Shown one piece after another: positions 15,797 to 24,170 of a stretch of 64,000 nt of DNA (position 1 is the first letter of the stretch; every line of letters starts with the position of its first letter). Under the pieces are notes generated by a model. The model was not told the origin of the DNA. It saw only the letters and a program-made list of their open reading frames with translations, and ran no database searches. Where the stretch lies: the NCBI RefSeq assembly GCF_003067705.1, contig NZ_QANL01000001.1, positions 1,240,001 to 1,304,000 on the forward strand, given 5' to 3'. A program made the position numbers and the translations under genes. The DNA comes from Planctomonas deserti (GTDB lineage Bacteria > Actinomycetota > Actinomycetes > Actinomycetales > Microbacteriaceae).

Positions 15797-16651
15797 ATGA
15801 GGATCGCAGTCACCGGCGGAAGCGGAAAGCTCGGGCGGAGCGTCGTCACCTACCTGCGCGAGGCAGGCCACGAGGTCGTCAACCTCGACCGGATCGGGGA
15901 ACGCGGCACGAGCTTCGTGCAGGTCGACCTCACCGACTACGGGCAGGTCGTGGATGCGCTCAGCAGCGTCGACGACCGGTACGACCGCATCGACGCGGTC
16001 GTGCATCTGGCCGCCATTCCCGCGCCCGGCCTGCGCACGGACGTCGACACCTTCACGAACAACATCCTGTCGTCGTTCAACGTGTTCAAGGCGGCGTCCC
16101 GCGCCGGCATCAGGAACATCGTGCACGCGTCGAGCGAGACGGTGCTCGGCCTGCCGTTCGACGTCGACCCGCCGTACATCCCGGTCGACGAGGAGTACCC
16201 GGCGCAGCCGAACAGCACGTACTCGCTCGTGAAGCACCTCGAGGAGACGATGGTGAAGGAGCTCACGCGCTGGGATCCCGAGCTGAAGGTGGTCGGCCTC
16301 CGGTTCTCGAACGTGATGAACCCCGAGGACTACGCGGAGTTCCCGTCGTTCGACGACGACGCGCAGAAGCGCAAGTGGAACCTCTGGGGCTACATCGACG
16401 GACGCGACGGCGGTCAGGCCGTGCTCAAGGCCCTCGAGTGGCAGGGCACGGGCTACGAGGTCTTCATCATCGCCGAAGAGGACACTGTCATGAGCCGGTC
16501 GAGCGCATCCCTCGCGGCCGAGGTGTTCCCCGACGTGACGGTGACCAAGGAGCTGGGGGAGCACGAGACCCTCCTGTCCATCGACAAGGCGAAGCGCGTG
16601 CTCGGCTACCAGCCGCAGCACTCCTGGCGCGACGCCGTGGGCGGCGCGTGA
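15797..16651 (+). CDS. NAD-dependent epimerase/dehydratase (extended SDR)
   Basis: 284-residue extended short-chain dehydrogenase/reductase. The NAD-binding motif is MRIAVTGGSGKLGRSV (GxxGxxG). A conserved Asp after beta-2 (VNLDRIG) favours NAD. The catalytic region has SSETVLGLPF and then YSLVKHLEE, the Tyr-x-x-x-Lys pair. The C-terminal domain is short. Related proteins act on nucleotide sugars or on sugar acids such as uronates. The ATG has GGAAGGAGCG upstream. It overlaps the following aldo/keto reductase gene by 4 nt (GTGA), so the two form a coupled oxidoreductase pair likely acting in one sugar pathway. Confidence 0.88.
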   Translation: MRIAVTGGSGKLGRSVVTYLREAGHEVVNLDRIGERGTSFVQVDLTDYGQVVDALSSVDDRYDRIDAVVHLAAIPAPGLRTDVDTFTNNILSSFNVFKAASRAGIRNIVHASSETVLGLPFDVDPPYIPVDEEYPAQPNSTYSLVKHLEETMVKELTRWDPELKVVGLRFSNVMNPEDYAEFPSFDDDAQKRKWNLWGYIDGRDGGQAVLKALEWQGTGYEVFIIAEEDTVMSRSSASLAAEVFPDVTVTKELGEHETLLSIDKAKRVLGYQPQHSWRDAVGGA

Positions 16652-17625
16652 GGTACGTCCGGCTGGGCGCGACGGGGACCGAGGTCTCCGCGCTCGCGCT
16701 CGGCTGCATGAGCTTCGGCGAGCCCGATCGAGGCGCCCACCCGTGGAGCCTCACGGAGGAGGCGTCCCGCCCCCTGATCCGGAGGGCGGTCGAGGCCGGC
16801 ATCACCTTCTTCGACACCGCGAACGTGTACTCGGCCGGCTCGAGCGAGGAGATCGTGGGCCGGGCGCTCGCCGAGTACGCCACCCGGGACGAGATCGTGA
16901 TCGCGACGAAGGTGCACGGCCGGATGGCCGAGGGGCCGAACGGGCAGGGCCTCAGCCGCAAGCACATCCTGTGGCAGGTGGACGAGAGCCTGCGCCGGCT
17001 GGGGACCGACTACATCGACCTGTACCAGATCCACCGCTGGGATCCCGCGACGCCCATCGAGGAGACCCTCGAGACGCTGGACGGCCTGGTGCGCGCGGGG
17101 AAGGTGCGCTACCTCGGGGCGTCCTCGATGTGGGCGTGGCAATTCTCGAAGGCGCTGCACCTGCAGAAGGCCAACGGGTGGGCCCGCTTCGTGACGATGC
17201 AGGACCAGTACAACCTGCTGAACCGCGAGGAGGAGCGCGAGATGTACCCACTCTGCGCGGACGAGGGCGTCGGAGTCCTGCCCTGGAGCCCGCTGGCGCG
17301 GGGCCGGCTCACCCGCGACTGGGAGGAGTCGACCGCGCGCAGCGAGACGGACCAGTTCGGCAAGACCCTGTACCGGCAGTCCGAGGACGCGGACCGCCGG
17401 GTGGCGGCGGCCGTGGCCCGGGTCGCGGAGGCGCGCGGAATCCCGCGCGCCCAGGTCGCCCTCGCCTGGGTCTCGGCCAATCCCGTCGTGACCGCGCCCA
17501 TCGTGGGTGTCACGAAGCCCGAGCAGCTGGACGACGCGGTCGCATCCCTCGACGTCGTGCTGACGCCCGAGGAGATCGCCACGCTGGAGGCCGAGTACGT
17601 TCCGCACGCCCCCGAGGGCTTCTAA
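16648..17625 (+). CDS. Aldo/keto reductase
   Basis: 325-residue NADP(H)-dependent aldo/keto reductase, a TIM barrel. The catalytic tetrad is visible: Asp and Tyr in TFFDTANVYSAGSSEE, Lys in IATKVHG, His in LYQIHRWD. The C-terminal cofactor loop includes APIVGVTKPEQLDDAV. It resembles the YajO/YakC-like group (general aldehyde or sugar reductases). The GTG start overlaps the epimerase stop by 4 nt and has no separate ribosome site of its own, supporting translational coupling. The gene is followed by a dispersed repeat rather than a classical terminator. Confidence 0.9.
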   Translation: MRYVRLGATGTEVSALALGCMSFGEPDRGAHPWSLTEEASRPLIRRAVEAGITFFDTANVYSAGSSEEIVGRALAEYATRDEIVIATKVHGRMAEGPNGQGLSRKHILWQVDESLRRLGTDYIDLYQIHRWDPATPIEETLETLDGLVRAGKVRYLGASSMWAWQFSKALHLQKANGWARFVTMQDQYNLLNREEEREMYPLCADEGVGVLPWSPLARGRLTRDWEESTARSETDQFGKTLYRQSEDADRRVAAAVARVAEARGIPRAQVALAWVSANPVVTAPIVGVTKPEQLDDAVASLDVVLTPEEIATLEAEYVPHAPEGF

Positions 17626-17707
17626 CCCGGCCTCCGGCGCGCCGCCCGGAACCCGGCTCGCCCCCGGCTCGCCCCGGCGCCCGCGCCTTCACTCCCTCCT
17701 GTTCCCG

Positions 17708-17777
17708 ATTCAGGCTCAGCTGCGACACGCCGCGTTTTGACGCCTCCAGACGCGGCGTGTCGCAGCACGGCCTGAAT
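17708..17777. repeat. Dispersed hairpin repeat, copy 1
   Basis: Arms of 27 bp (17708-17734 and 17751-17777) are complementary at 24 of 27 positions around a 16-nt loop. The left arm (begins ATTCAGGCTCAGCTGCGACA) recurs without mismatch at 38710-38736 in copy 2. Both copies lie just after the 3' end of a plus-strand gene. Confidence 0.85.
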
Positions 17778-17887
17778 TCGGATCGGGCCGGGAAGGGGTA
17801 CGCGGGGGCGGCGGCGGGTACGGGATCGGTTTCCTCGCTTCCGAAACGCGCCGGGAGTAGCGTCTGGCCCGAGACGAAGGAGCGCAG

Positions 17888-19342
17888 GTGGCAGAGACGA
17901 CACTCGGGGAGATCCGCACCAACATCCCGGCCCGGATGGACCGCCTCCCCTGGGCACGCTGGCACTGGCTCATCGTCGTCGGACTCGGCACCGTGTGGAT
18001 CCTCGACGGTCTCGAGGTCACTATCGTCGGCGCGATCGGCTCCCGACTCACCGAGGAGAGCAGCGGCCTCGGCCTGACTCCCGGCGAGATCGGGCTCGCG
18101 GCCGCGATCTACGTCGCGGGCGCCTGCGCCGGATCCCTCTTCTTCGGCTATCTGACCGACCGGTTCGGGCGGAAGAAGCTCTTCATGCTGACGCTCGGCG
18201 TGTACCTCGCCGCCACGGTGGCCACGGCGTTTGCGCCGACGCCGCTCTTCTTCTTCATCTGCCGGTTCTTCACCGGCGCCGGCATCGGCGGCGAGTACGC
18301 CGCCATCAACTCGGCGATCGACGAGCTCATCCCCGCCCGCCGACGCGGACTCGTCGACCTCGCGATCAACGGGTCGTACTGGCTCGGCGCCGCGTTCGGC
18401 GCCGTCGTCTCGGTGATCCTGCTCAACGAGGACTTCCTTGCCGCCGACCTGGGCTGGCGCTTCGCCTTCGGTCTCGGGGCGATCTTCGGCCTCGTCATCC
18501 TGCTGGTGCGCCGCAACGTGCCGGAATCGCCGCGGTGGATGTTCATCCACGGGCACGACGAGGAGGCCGAGAAGCTGGTCACCGGCATCGAGAAGGAGAT
18601 CGAGCGCGAGACGGGCACGGACCTCGCCGAGCCCGACCGCTACCTCACCATCCACCAGCGCAAGAGCATCGGGTTCGGCGAGATCGTGCGCGTCGCGGTC
18701 ACCAAGTACCCGAAGCGCTTCGTGCTCGGGCTGTCCCTGTTCATCGGGCAGGCGTTCCTCTACAACTCCGTCTTCTTCACGTACTCCCTCGTGCTCACCG
18801 TGCTGCTCGACGTGCCCACGGCCACGGCCCCGTGGTTCCTGGTTCCCATCGCGCTCGGCAACTTCGCCGGCCCGCTGCTGCTCGGCCGGTTCTTCGACAG
18901 CGTCGGCCGCAAGGTCATGATCACGACCTGCTATGCCGGGTCCGGTGTGCTCCTCGTCGTCACGGGCATGCTGCTCGACAACGGCGTGCTCGACGCCACG
19001 TGGCTGACCGCCGCCTGGGTCGTGGTGTTCTTCTTCGCGTCGTCCGGCGCGAGCGCCGCCTACCTCACGGTGAGCGAGATCTTCCCCATGGAGACGCGCG
19101 CCATGGCGATCGCGTTCTTCTACGCCGTGGGAACGGGCCTCGGCGGCATCATCGGCCCGATCCTCTTCGGCCAGTTCGTCGAGCAGGGACTGCACCAGGT
19201 GGTCATCGGCTACTACATCGGCGCCGGCCTGATGATCGCTGCAGGCCTCGTCGAGGCGATCATCGGCGTCGAGGCGGCGAACCGATCCCTCGAGGACATC
19301 GCGGAGCCGCTTTCCAGCAGTGCTGAGGCCGCCCGGAAGTAG
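17888..19342 (+). CDS. MFS transporter, sugar-porter-like
   Basis: 484-residue major facilitator with about 12 membrane helices. Signature loops are present: GYLTDRFGRKKLF between helices 2 and 3, RFFTGAGIGGEYAAINSAIDELIPARRRG in the helix 4-5 region, NVPESPRWMF before the central cytoplasmic loop, GRFFDSVGRKVM after helix 8, and SEIFPMETRAMAIAF near helix 10. The architecture fits metabolite:H+ symporters of the sugar or aromatic-acid groups. The GTG is preferred, with AAGGAG 5 nt upstream. It is monocistronic, ending at a 9-bp GC hairpin. The adjacent oxidoreductase genes do not define its substrate. Confidence 0.9.
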   Translation: MAETTLGEIRTNIPARMDRLPWARWHWLIVVGLGTVWILDGLEVTIVGAIGSRLTEESSGLGLTPGEIGLAAAIYVAGACAGSLFFGYLTDRFGRKKLFMLTLGVYLAATVATAFAPTPLFFFICRFFTGAGIGGEYAAINSAIDELIPARRRGLVDLAINGSYWLGAAFGAVVSVILLNEDFLAADLGWRFAFGLGAIFGLVILLVRRNVPESPRWMFIHGHDEEAEKLVTGIEKEIERETGTDLAEPDRYLTIHQRKSIGFGEIVRVAVTKYPKRFVLGLSLFIGQAFLYNSVFFTYSLVLTVLLDVPTATAPWFLVPIALGNFAGPLLLGRFFDSVGRKVMITTCYAGSGVLLVVTGMLLDNGVLDATWLTAAWVVVFFFASSGASAAYLTVSEIFPMETRAMAIAFFYAVGTGLGGIIGPILFGQFVEQGLHQVVIGYYIGAGLMIAAGLVEAIIGVEAANRSLEDIAEPLSSSAEAARK

Positions 19343-19347
19343 CGGAC

Positions 19348-19373
19348 CCGGCGGCCCGCATCTCGGCCGCCGG
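19348..19373. terminator. Hairpin between convergent MFS and EamA genes
   Basis: CCGGCGGCC (19348-19356) pairs with GGCCGCCGG (19365-19373) around an 8-nt loop, 6 bp after the MFS stop and 10 bp before the EamA stop. It has no T tract; likely a bidirectional 3' end. Confidence 0.6.
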
Positions 19374-19382
19374 CCCGTCGGG

Positions 19383-20303
19383 TCAGGAGGGCGCGGTGCG
19401 TTCCGAGGGCTCGGCGGGAAGGCCGACGTCGGCGTGCACGGGCTCGGGGTCCGGTTCCGGTGCCCGCCGGCCGCCGCGCTGGGCGGCGGCGCCCGCGAGG
19501 ACCACGAGCAGGATGCCCACCAGCTGGGTCGGCGATGGCGTCTGGTGCAGGACCACCAGGCCGAGCAGCAGGCCGATGGCGGGCTCGAGCGCCATGAGAG
19601 TCCCGAACGCGGTCGGCGTCATGCGCCGCAGCGCGAGCATCTCGAGCGCGTAGGGGAGCACCGGCAGTAGCACCGCGAGGCCGACCGCGGTGACGAGCAC
19701 GGGGAGAGTCAGCCGACCCGCGGCGGACGGGATGCCGACGATCGCGGCCGTGGCGGCCGCGATGGGGATGGTGATCGAGAGGGCGCCGACGCCGGTGAAG
19801 CGGTCGCCGACACGCTGCGTCAGGAGGATGTAGGAGCCCCAGCCGAGGGCGGCGAGGGCCGCGAATCCCACGCCGGGCAGGTTGATCTCGCCGCGCCACG
19901 GCTCCGTGAGGAGCACGACGCCGACCAGGGCGAGGCCGGGCCAGGCGAGGGAGCGCCGGTTTCTGCTGCGGATCGCCGCAACGGTCAGCGGCCCGAGGAA
20001 CTCGATCGCCACGGCCGTGCCGAGCGGGATGCGCTCGATCGCGGAGAGGAACGCGACCGTGACGAGGCCCGTCGTCACGCCGAGGCCGAGGAGCGGGGCG
20101 ACGTCCCGGCGGCGGACGGAGCGAAACGGCGGACGCGCGAGCACGAGGAAGATCACCGCGCCGGCCGTCAGTCTCAGCCACGCCGTGCCCGCGGGTCCGA
20201 CCACGGACATCAGGCCAACGGAGAGCGCCGCTCCGAGCTGGACCGAGAGCATCGCCGCGATGGCCAACGCCCACGGCGGGGCGGGCACGCGCCCGGCGCT
20301 CAC
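19383..20303 (-). CDS. EamA-family (RhtA/DMT) transporter
   Basis: 306-residue drug/metabolite superfamily exporter with ten predicted helices in two EamA repeats. Repeat 1 begins ALAIAAMLSVQLGAALSV. Each repeat ends in a typical segment (GTAVAIEFLGPLTVAA; FGTLMALEPAIGLLLGL). The pattern IPLGTAVAIEFLGPL is typical of RhtA-like amino-acid or homoserine exporters. The C-terminal ~35 residues are acidic/basic and cytoplasmic. The start is a GTG preceded by a GAGG. Three helically phased AGTGCA boxes lie 64-90 bp upstream, a likely operator. A second EamA gene (46765-47649) shares the same residues. Confidence 0.88.
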   Translation of the reverse strand: MSAGRVPAPPWALAIAAMLSVQLGAALSVGLMSVVGPAGTAWLRLTAGAVIFLVLARPPFRSVRRRDVAPLLGLGVTTGLVTVAFLSAIERIPLGTAVAIEFLGPLTVAAIRSRNRRSLAWPGLALVGVVLLTEPWRGEINLPGVGFAALAALGWGSYILLTQRVGDRFTGVGALSITIPIAAATAAIVGIPSAAGRLTLPVLVTAVGLAVLLPVLPYALEMLALRRMTPTAFGTLMALEPAIGLLLGLVVLHQTPSPTQLVGILLVVLAGAAAQRGGRRAPEPDPEPVHADVGLPAEPSERTAPS

Positions 20304-20363
20304 GCCCGGCCTCGGCGGTGAACGGAAGCGCTGAGTGCGGTGGCGTACGCGTTCCTTGTGATC

Positions 20364-20398
20364 ATCAGTGCAGCATAGTGCACGAGTAGTGCACTGAT
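20364..20398. promoter_or_regulatory. Phased AGTGCA boxes upstream of EamA exporter
   Basis: AGTGCA occurs at 20367, 20377 and 20388, spaced 10 and 11 bp, so all three face the same side of the helix. The outer parts form an inverted repeat (ATCAGTGCA at 20364, TGCACTGAT at 20390). This looks like an operator for a dimeric regulator acting on the minus-strand EamA gene starting at 20303, or on the plus-strand ribosomal promoter 55 bp away. Confidence 0.5.
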
Positions 20399-20449
20399 CA
20401 GGCGCGGACGCGCATTCGGCTGCGGGGCGTGCGTGCCACTCCCGAGCTG

Positions 20450-20458
20450 TGTTAGAGT
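20450..20458 (+). promoter_or_regulatory. Extended -10 element of the rplJL promoter
   Basis: TGTTAGAGT combines a TGn extension with a TAGAGT -10 hexamer; no good -35 is seen, as expected for extended -10 promoters. Transcription would begin near 20465 and include the whole L10 leader. Confidence 0.5.
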
Positions 20459-20464
20459 CTACGA

Positions 20465-20620
20465 AGCCAAAGACCGCCGGTTATCGGCGTGCCCGTGCGA
20501 ACGGGTCGCCGATCGAAGGTTTCCTCACAGAAACGACCAGCGCAGGTGATCGTAGCAACGAGATCCGCGGGAAACCGCTCCTCCTCTTCCAGCTCCGGCC
20601 TCCTGTGCCGGAGCTTTTTT
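20465..20620 (+). promoter_or_regulatory. Ribosomal protein L10 leader with attenuator
   Basis: About 155 nt of structured 5' leader precede rplJ by 82 nt. It shows the AAAGACCGCCGGTTATCGGC segment and the GATCGAAGGTTTCCTC region of L10 leaders, which are bound by the L10-L12 complex when it is in excess. It ends in a classical intrinsic terminator: stem AGCTCCGGC (20591-20599) with GCCGGAGCT (20607-20615), then TTTTTT. This terminator lies before the coding sequence, so it is an attenuator. Confidence 0.8.
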
Positions 20621-20702
20621 CGTGTCGGGCCCGGGGCTGCCGGCATTCCTCCCTTCATCCTTCTCGATGGGGAGAGGACTGGACGTATTAGAGAGGAGCG
20701 CC

Positions 20703-21215
20703 ATGGCGAACAAGGAAGCCACGGTCGCCGAGCTCACGGAGAACTTCCGTGACTCGAACGCCGTTCTGCTGACCGAGTACCGCGGCCTCACCGTTGCCCA
20801 GCTCAAGCAGCTGCGCAAGAACATCGGTGAGCACGCCGAATACGCCGTGGTGAAGAACACGCTGACCAAGATCGCGGCGAACCAGGCCGGCATCTCGTCG
20901 TTCGACGAGGAGCTCGCCGGTCCGTCCGCCATCGCGTTCGTGCACGGCGACACCGTCGCCGTTGCGAAGGGTCTGCGCGACTTCGCCAAGGCCAACCCTC
21001 AGCTCGTGGTCAAGGGCGGTTACTTCGACGGTAACCCGCTGACCGCGGACGAGGTTCGCAAGCTCGCCGACCTCGAGTCCCGCGAAGTTCTGCTCGGCAA
21101 GCTTGCCGGCGCCTTCAAGGCCTCGCTGTTCGGTGCCGCATATCTGTTCACCGCACCGCTGTCCCAGGCGGTCCGCACCGTCGAGGCGCTGCGCGAGAAG
21201 CAGGAGTCCGCGTAA
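20703..21215 (+). CDS. rplJ: 50S ribosomal protein L10
   Basis: 170-residue L10, the base of the ribosomal stalk that binds L12 dimers. It begins [38 protein letters not shown], the highly conserved N-terminal RNA-binding part, includes [10 protein letters not shown], and ends in the helical L12-binding tail ([17 protein letters not shown]). The ATG has AGAGGAGCG upstream. It is expressed with rplL after an autoregulatory leader. The length is normal for actinobacteria. Confidence 0.98.
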   Translation: MANKEATVAELTENFRDSNAVLLTEYRGLTVAQLKQLRKNIGEHAEYAVVKNTLTKIAANQAGISSFDEELAGPSAIAFVHGDTVAVAKGLRDFAKANPQLVVKGGYFDGNPLTADEVRKLADLESREVLLGKLAGAFKASLFGAAYLFTAPLSQAVRTVEALREKQESA

Positions 21216-21290
21216 GGATCCCCCGCTCCCGCACAGGGAGCGGATCGCCTTCCGCGGTTGACACAAACCACACACACTAAGGAGAAACCC

Positions 21291-21674
21291 ATGGCAAAGC
21301 TGTCCAACGACGAGCTCATCGACGCCTTCAAGGAGCTCACGCTCATCGAGCTCAGCGACTTCGTCAAGAAGTTCGAAGAGGTCTTCGAGGTCACCGCCGC
21401 TGCTCCGGTCGCCGTCGCGGCTGCCGGTGGCGCTGCCGCCCCCGCTGAGGAGGTCGAGGAGCAGACCGCATTCGACGTCATCCTCGAGGCTGCCGGCGAC
21501 AAGAAGATCCAGGTCATCAAGGAGGTGCGCGCGCTCACCAGCCTCGGTCTCGGTGAGGCGAAGGCACTCGTTGACGGCGCCCCCAAGGCCGTGCTCGAGG
21601 GCGCGAACAAGGAGGCCGCCGAGAAGGCCAAGGCTCAGCTCGAGGGCGCCGGCGCTACCGTCACCCTCAAGTAA
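21291..21674 (+). CDS. rplL: 50S ribosomal protein L7/L12
   Basis: 127-residue L7/L12, the multicopy stalk protein that recruits translation factors. The N-terminal dimerisation helices ([27 protein letters not shown]) are followed by an Ala/Gly-rich hinge ([19 protein letters not shown]) and the compact C-terminal domain with [30 protein letters not shown], which contacts EF-G. A strong SD (AAGGAG) sits 6 nt before the ATG. The 75-nt gap to rplJ contains no promoter I can see, so the two are cotranscribed. Confidence 0.98.
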   Translation: MAKLSNDELIDAFKELTLIELSDFVKKFEEVFEVTAAAPVAVAAAGGAAAPAEEVEEQTAFDVILEAAGDKKIQVIKEVRALTSLGLGEAKALVDGAPKAVLEGANKEAAEKAKAQLEGAGATVTLK

Positions 21675-21696
21675 TTCCCGCCCCTCACAGGGGCAT

Positions 21697-21748
21697 GCAC
21701 GACGCGAAGGGCGTCGTTCCGGCAACGGGACGGCGCCCTTCGTCGTGC
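21697..21748 (+). terminator. rplJL terminator hairpin 1
   Basis: Imperfect long stem: GCACGACG-CG-AAGGGCGTCG (21697-21716) with CGGCGCCCTTCGTCGTGC (21731-21748), a 2-nt bulge and one G-U pair, starting 23 bp after the rplL stop. Confidence 0.6.
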
Positions 21749-21780
21749 CCGCGCATGTTCGCTGACGGGCGTGCGGAACG

Positions 21781-21813
21781 CAGGGCGCCGTTCCGCGACG
21801 GAACGGCGCCCTG
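21781..21813. terminator. Perfect 15-bp hairpin, terminator 2
   Basis: CAGGGCGCCGTTCCG (21781-21795) and its exact complement (21799-21813) with a three-base loop CGA. It stands between rplL (plus) and the next gene ending at 21859 on minus, so it can end both transcripts. Together with hairpin 1 it makes a double stop behind a highly expressed operon. Confidence 0.7.
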
Positions 21814-21858
21814 TGGCCGGTCTGCTGGATCCGTCCGCGTCCGGACGGCGTCAGCGGG

Positions 21859-22197
21859 TCAGCGCGGCTGAGCGGGGTTCGTGGGGTCGCCGTGCGACGG
21901 TGGGTTGATCGGCGGGCCGGAGGTCGCCGGGCTCACCGGCGAGCCGGTCTGGCCCTGGCTGACCTCGGGAAGCGACTCCGGAATGGTGCCGCTCGGCTCG
22001 GCCCCGCCCTGCAGGGCCTCGAGTCGTCGCTCGAGCACCTGGACGACGGGGAGGCGGTCGCCGTGGGCGCGCTCGTAGTCGAGCAGCTGCCCGATGCCGG
22101 CCTCGTCGAGCGCCGTGATCCGCATCGGGAGGGTGCCGAGCGGGATGTGGTCGTAGTCCGGGAGCGGGAGCTCGTCGCGCGCGGGTGAATCGTTCAC
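21859..22197 (-). CDS. Small DUF8129-like protein
   Basis: 112-residue cytoplasmic protein. Residues 8-60 (LPLPDYDHIPLGTLPMRITALDEAGIGQLLDYERAHGDRLPVVQVLERRL) form a compact helical domain that I recognise from many actinobacterial small proteins and that resembles Pfam DUF8129; the function is unknown. The C-terminal 45 residues are Pro/Gly/Ser-rich and disordered. The start is GTG with GGAGGACAC directly before it, a good SD. The long open frame before this start has no support. The position between rplL and the LuxR-type regulator gene suggests its own promoter. Confidence 0.72.
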   Translation of the reverse strand: MNDSPARDELPLPDYDHIPLGTLPMRITALDEAGIGQLLDYERAHGDRLPVVQVLERRLEALQGGAEPSGTIPESLPEVSQGQTGSPVSPATSGPPINPPSHGDPTNPAQPR

Positions 22198-22331
22198 GTG
22201 TCCTCCAGATGGTTCCGGTTGCCGCCGGGCGGAGTCCGGACCGTGTCGCCGGTTCCCGTGCTCCCCGCCCTGCCGTTTCACGCTAATCGCGGTACCGCGC
22301 GAGGGTAAGGGCCTCAGGAGACGGCGAGCCG

Positions 22332-23918
22332 TCACCGGGACCGCTGCGCGGCCTCCCGTCGGCTGCTCGACTCGAGCTTCCGGTAGATGCTGCGCACGTA
22401 CTTCTTGACCGAGGTGGGGGGAAGCAGGAGCTTGGCCGCGATCTGCCCGTGGCTCTGGCCCGCGAGCAGGGCGTCCACGACGGCACGCTCGCGATTCGTG
22501 AGCTCGTCCTGCTGCCAGGCGCCGGTCGACCGGACGGTGGCGCGAGCGTGCACCTCGTGCAGGAACCCGTGCAGCCGCTGCGGCTGCTTGCGATCCATGG
22601 CGCGCACGACCATGGGCTCGAGCGCCAGCACCGGGAAGAACTCGAACGGACGGAGCGCGCCGCCACGCGCGCCGAGCAGGGCGGCGACGTCGAACGCGAT
22701 GTCGCCGTGCTTGGTGTTCCCGAGGCCGTAGTGCGCCGCGGCCCGCACGAGCAGCACGTCGACGTTGGTGCGGCTCGAGTGCGTGTCGCCGAGGGCGGAG
22801 CACTCGTCGATGGCGCGCAGCGCGGCGAAGAAGTCGCCCTCCTGCACGAGCAGGCGGCCCTCGTGCAGCGCGGGGCAGGTGACGTGGTGCTGCGTCGGCG
22901 TGAGCGTCCGCAGCAGCTCCTGGCCTTCATCCACCTCGCCCAGCCGCACGAGCAGCCCGGCGGTCAGGGCGAGCCGGCTCGTGCGCACGGCGCCGGCCGG
23001 GTCCCATTCGGACTCGAGCGCCTCCATGGCGCGCAGGAGCTCCAGGCCCTCGCGGAACCGGCCCTGCAGCATGGCGGATCCGGCCTCGGCCTGGATCGCC
23101 AGGAGCTCCCAGTCCGAGCGCCGGGACGCGCGGCGCATGGTCCGCAAGATGGTCACGGCGCCCGCGTCATCGGCCCGCTCGACGGCGAGCAGCACCTCGG
23201 TGATGAGGGCGGGCGCGGCGTGCCTGCTGGTGAGCAGCACGGGAGCATCGGCGATGGTGCCCGCCGCGCGCCGGGCGGAGTCCACGAGGGCATCGGCGCG
23301 CCCGAGGTCGCCCTGGCAGTAGGCGAGGAAGGCCGACGCGCCGAGGAGCTCGACGCGCTCCTCGTGCTGCAGGTCCGCGTCGTCGGCGGCCGCCGCCATG
23401 GACAGCTCGCTCTCCGCGGTGTCGAAGTCTCCCAGGTGCATCGCGAGGATGCCGGCCTGCATCGCGAACCGGACCTGAAGGCTGCGGCGAGTCGTGCCCG
23501 GAATGGTGCGGTCCGAGGCGAGCAGGGTGCGCCCGTTCACGACCGACTCGTCGGCCTTGGCGAGCCAGCCCACGGCGCGCAGCGCGATCGCGCGGTGCAG
23601 CGCCATCGCGGCACGGGTGACGACTGTCACGTCAGCGGTGGTCACGAGGTCTGCAGCGGTGAAGTACTGCATCGCCTCCCCGGGGTCGGCGGAACCGGCG
23701 GTGCGGTGCGTGGAGGCCATGGCGGTCACCAGCCAGGGATCGGCGTGCCAGCGCTCGCGGGGGAGTGCGCCGAGCAGCGAGCGCACGAGTGCGCCGTGCA
23801 GGCCGACGAATCGGGGCCAGTGCTCGGACAGGAGGTCGACGGCTCGTTCGAGGTCGCCCTCATCGATGGCGGTCTCGACGGCGCGCGAGAACGCCACCGC
23901 GGATGCAGGTGTAGTCAC
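22332..23918 (-). CDS. LuxR-family transcriptional regulator with long helical-repeat domain
   Basis: About 528 residues. The C-terminal 60 residues are a LuxR/GerE helix-turn-helix: LTNRERAVVDALLAGQSHGQIAAKLLLPPTSVKKYVRSIYRKL. The preceding ~450 residues are a chain of paired alpha helices, TPR-like (AETAIDEGDLERAVDLLSEHW, AESELSMAAAADDADLQHEERVELLGASAFLAY), as in the sensing part of MalT/LAL regulators, but the N-terminal NTPase domain with Walker A is missing. Start is uncertain: GTG at 23918 begins right at the first helix but has no SD; an upstream in-frame ATG at about 23985 is possible. No target can be assigned; neighbours are on other transcripts. Confidence 0.85.
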   Translation of the reverse strand: MTTPASAVAFSRAVETAIDEGDLERAVDLLSEHWPRFVGLHGALVRSLLGALPRERWHADPWLVTAMASTHRTAGSADPGEAMQYFTAADLVTTADVTVVTRAAMALHRAIALRAVGWLAKADESVVNGRTLLASDRTIPGTTRRSLQVRFAMQAGILAMHLGDFDTAESELSMAAAADDADLQHEERVELLGASAFLAYCQGDLGRADALVDSARRAAGTIADAPVLLTSRHAAPALITEVLLAVERADDAGAVTILRTMRRASRRSDWELLAIQAEAGSAMLQGRFREGLELLRAMEALESEWDPAGAVRTSRLALTAGLLVRLGEVDEGQELLRTLTPTQHHVTCPALHEGRLLVQEGDFFAALRAIDECSALGDTHSSRTNVDVLLVRAAAHYGLGNTKHGDIAFDVAALLGARGGALRPFEFFPVLALEPMVVRAMDRKQPQRLHGFLHEVHARATVRSTGAWQQDELTNRERAVVDALLAGQSHGQIAAKLLLPPTSVKKYVRSIYRKLESSSRREAAQRSR

Positions 23919-24170
23919 GGGTGAATTTCCAATGCCACTCGGGATGTCCCGGGTAAGGGGACGCGGCTGGTGCTTGTGAAACATAACCGACGGCGACTGG
24001 GCAATCCATCGCGGAAGGCACTTTTCCGTCCCCCGCCGTGTCCCCAAAAGGGAGGACAAGAGGGGGACGTCCGAGGGTCGGGGGCGCCCGCTTTCCGCCC
24101 CCGTGCACGCCCCTGCACGAGCCGCTCATCACATCGTCGGCCGCCCGCGCGAACCAGCGCGAGGTCGTGG
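23919..24170. other. Intergenic interval upstream of LuxR-type gene
   Basis: 252 bp between the regulator start and the LacI gene stop, both on minus. It must hold the LuxR-type gene promoter. I see no strong palindrome or hairpin; in-frame sequence upstream of 23918 may belong to the regulator if the earlier ATG is used. Confidence 0.4.

Noticed and set aside
15577-16647. A fusion of the epimerase region with the aldo/keto reductase through a longer in-frame start
   Set aside because: The upstream part of that frame is a shadow of the epimerase gene; the GTG at 16648 with the GTGA overlap explains the true start.
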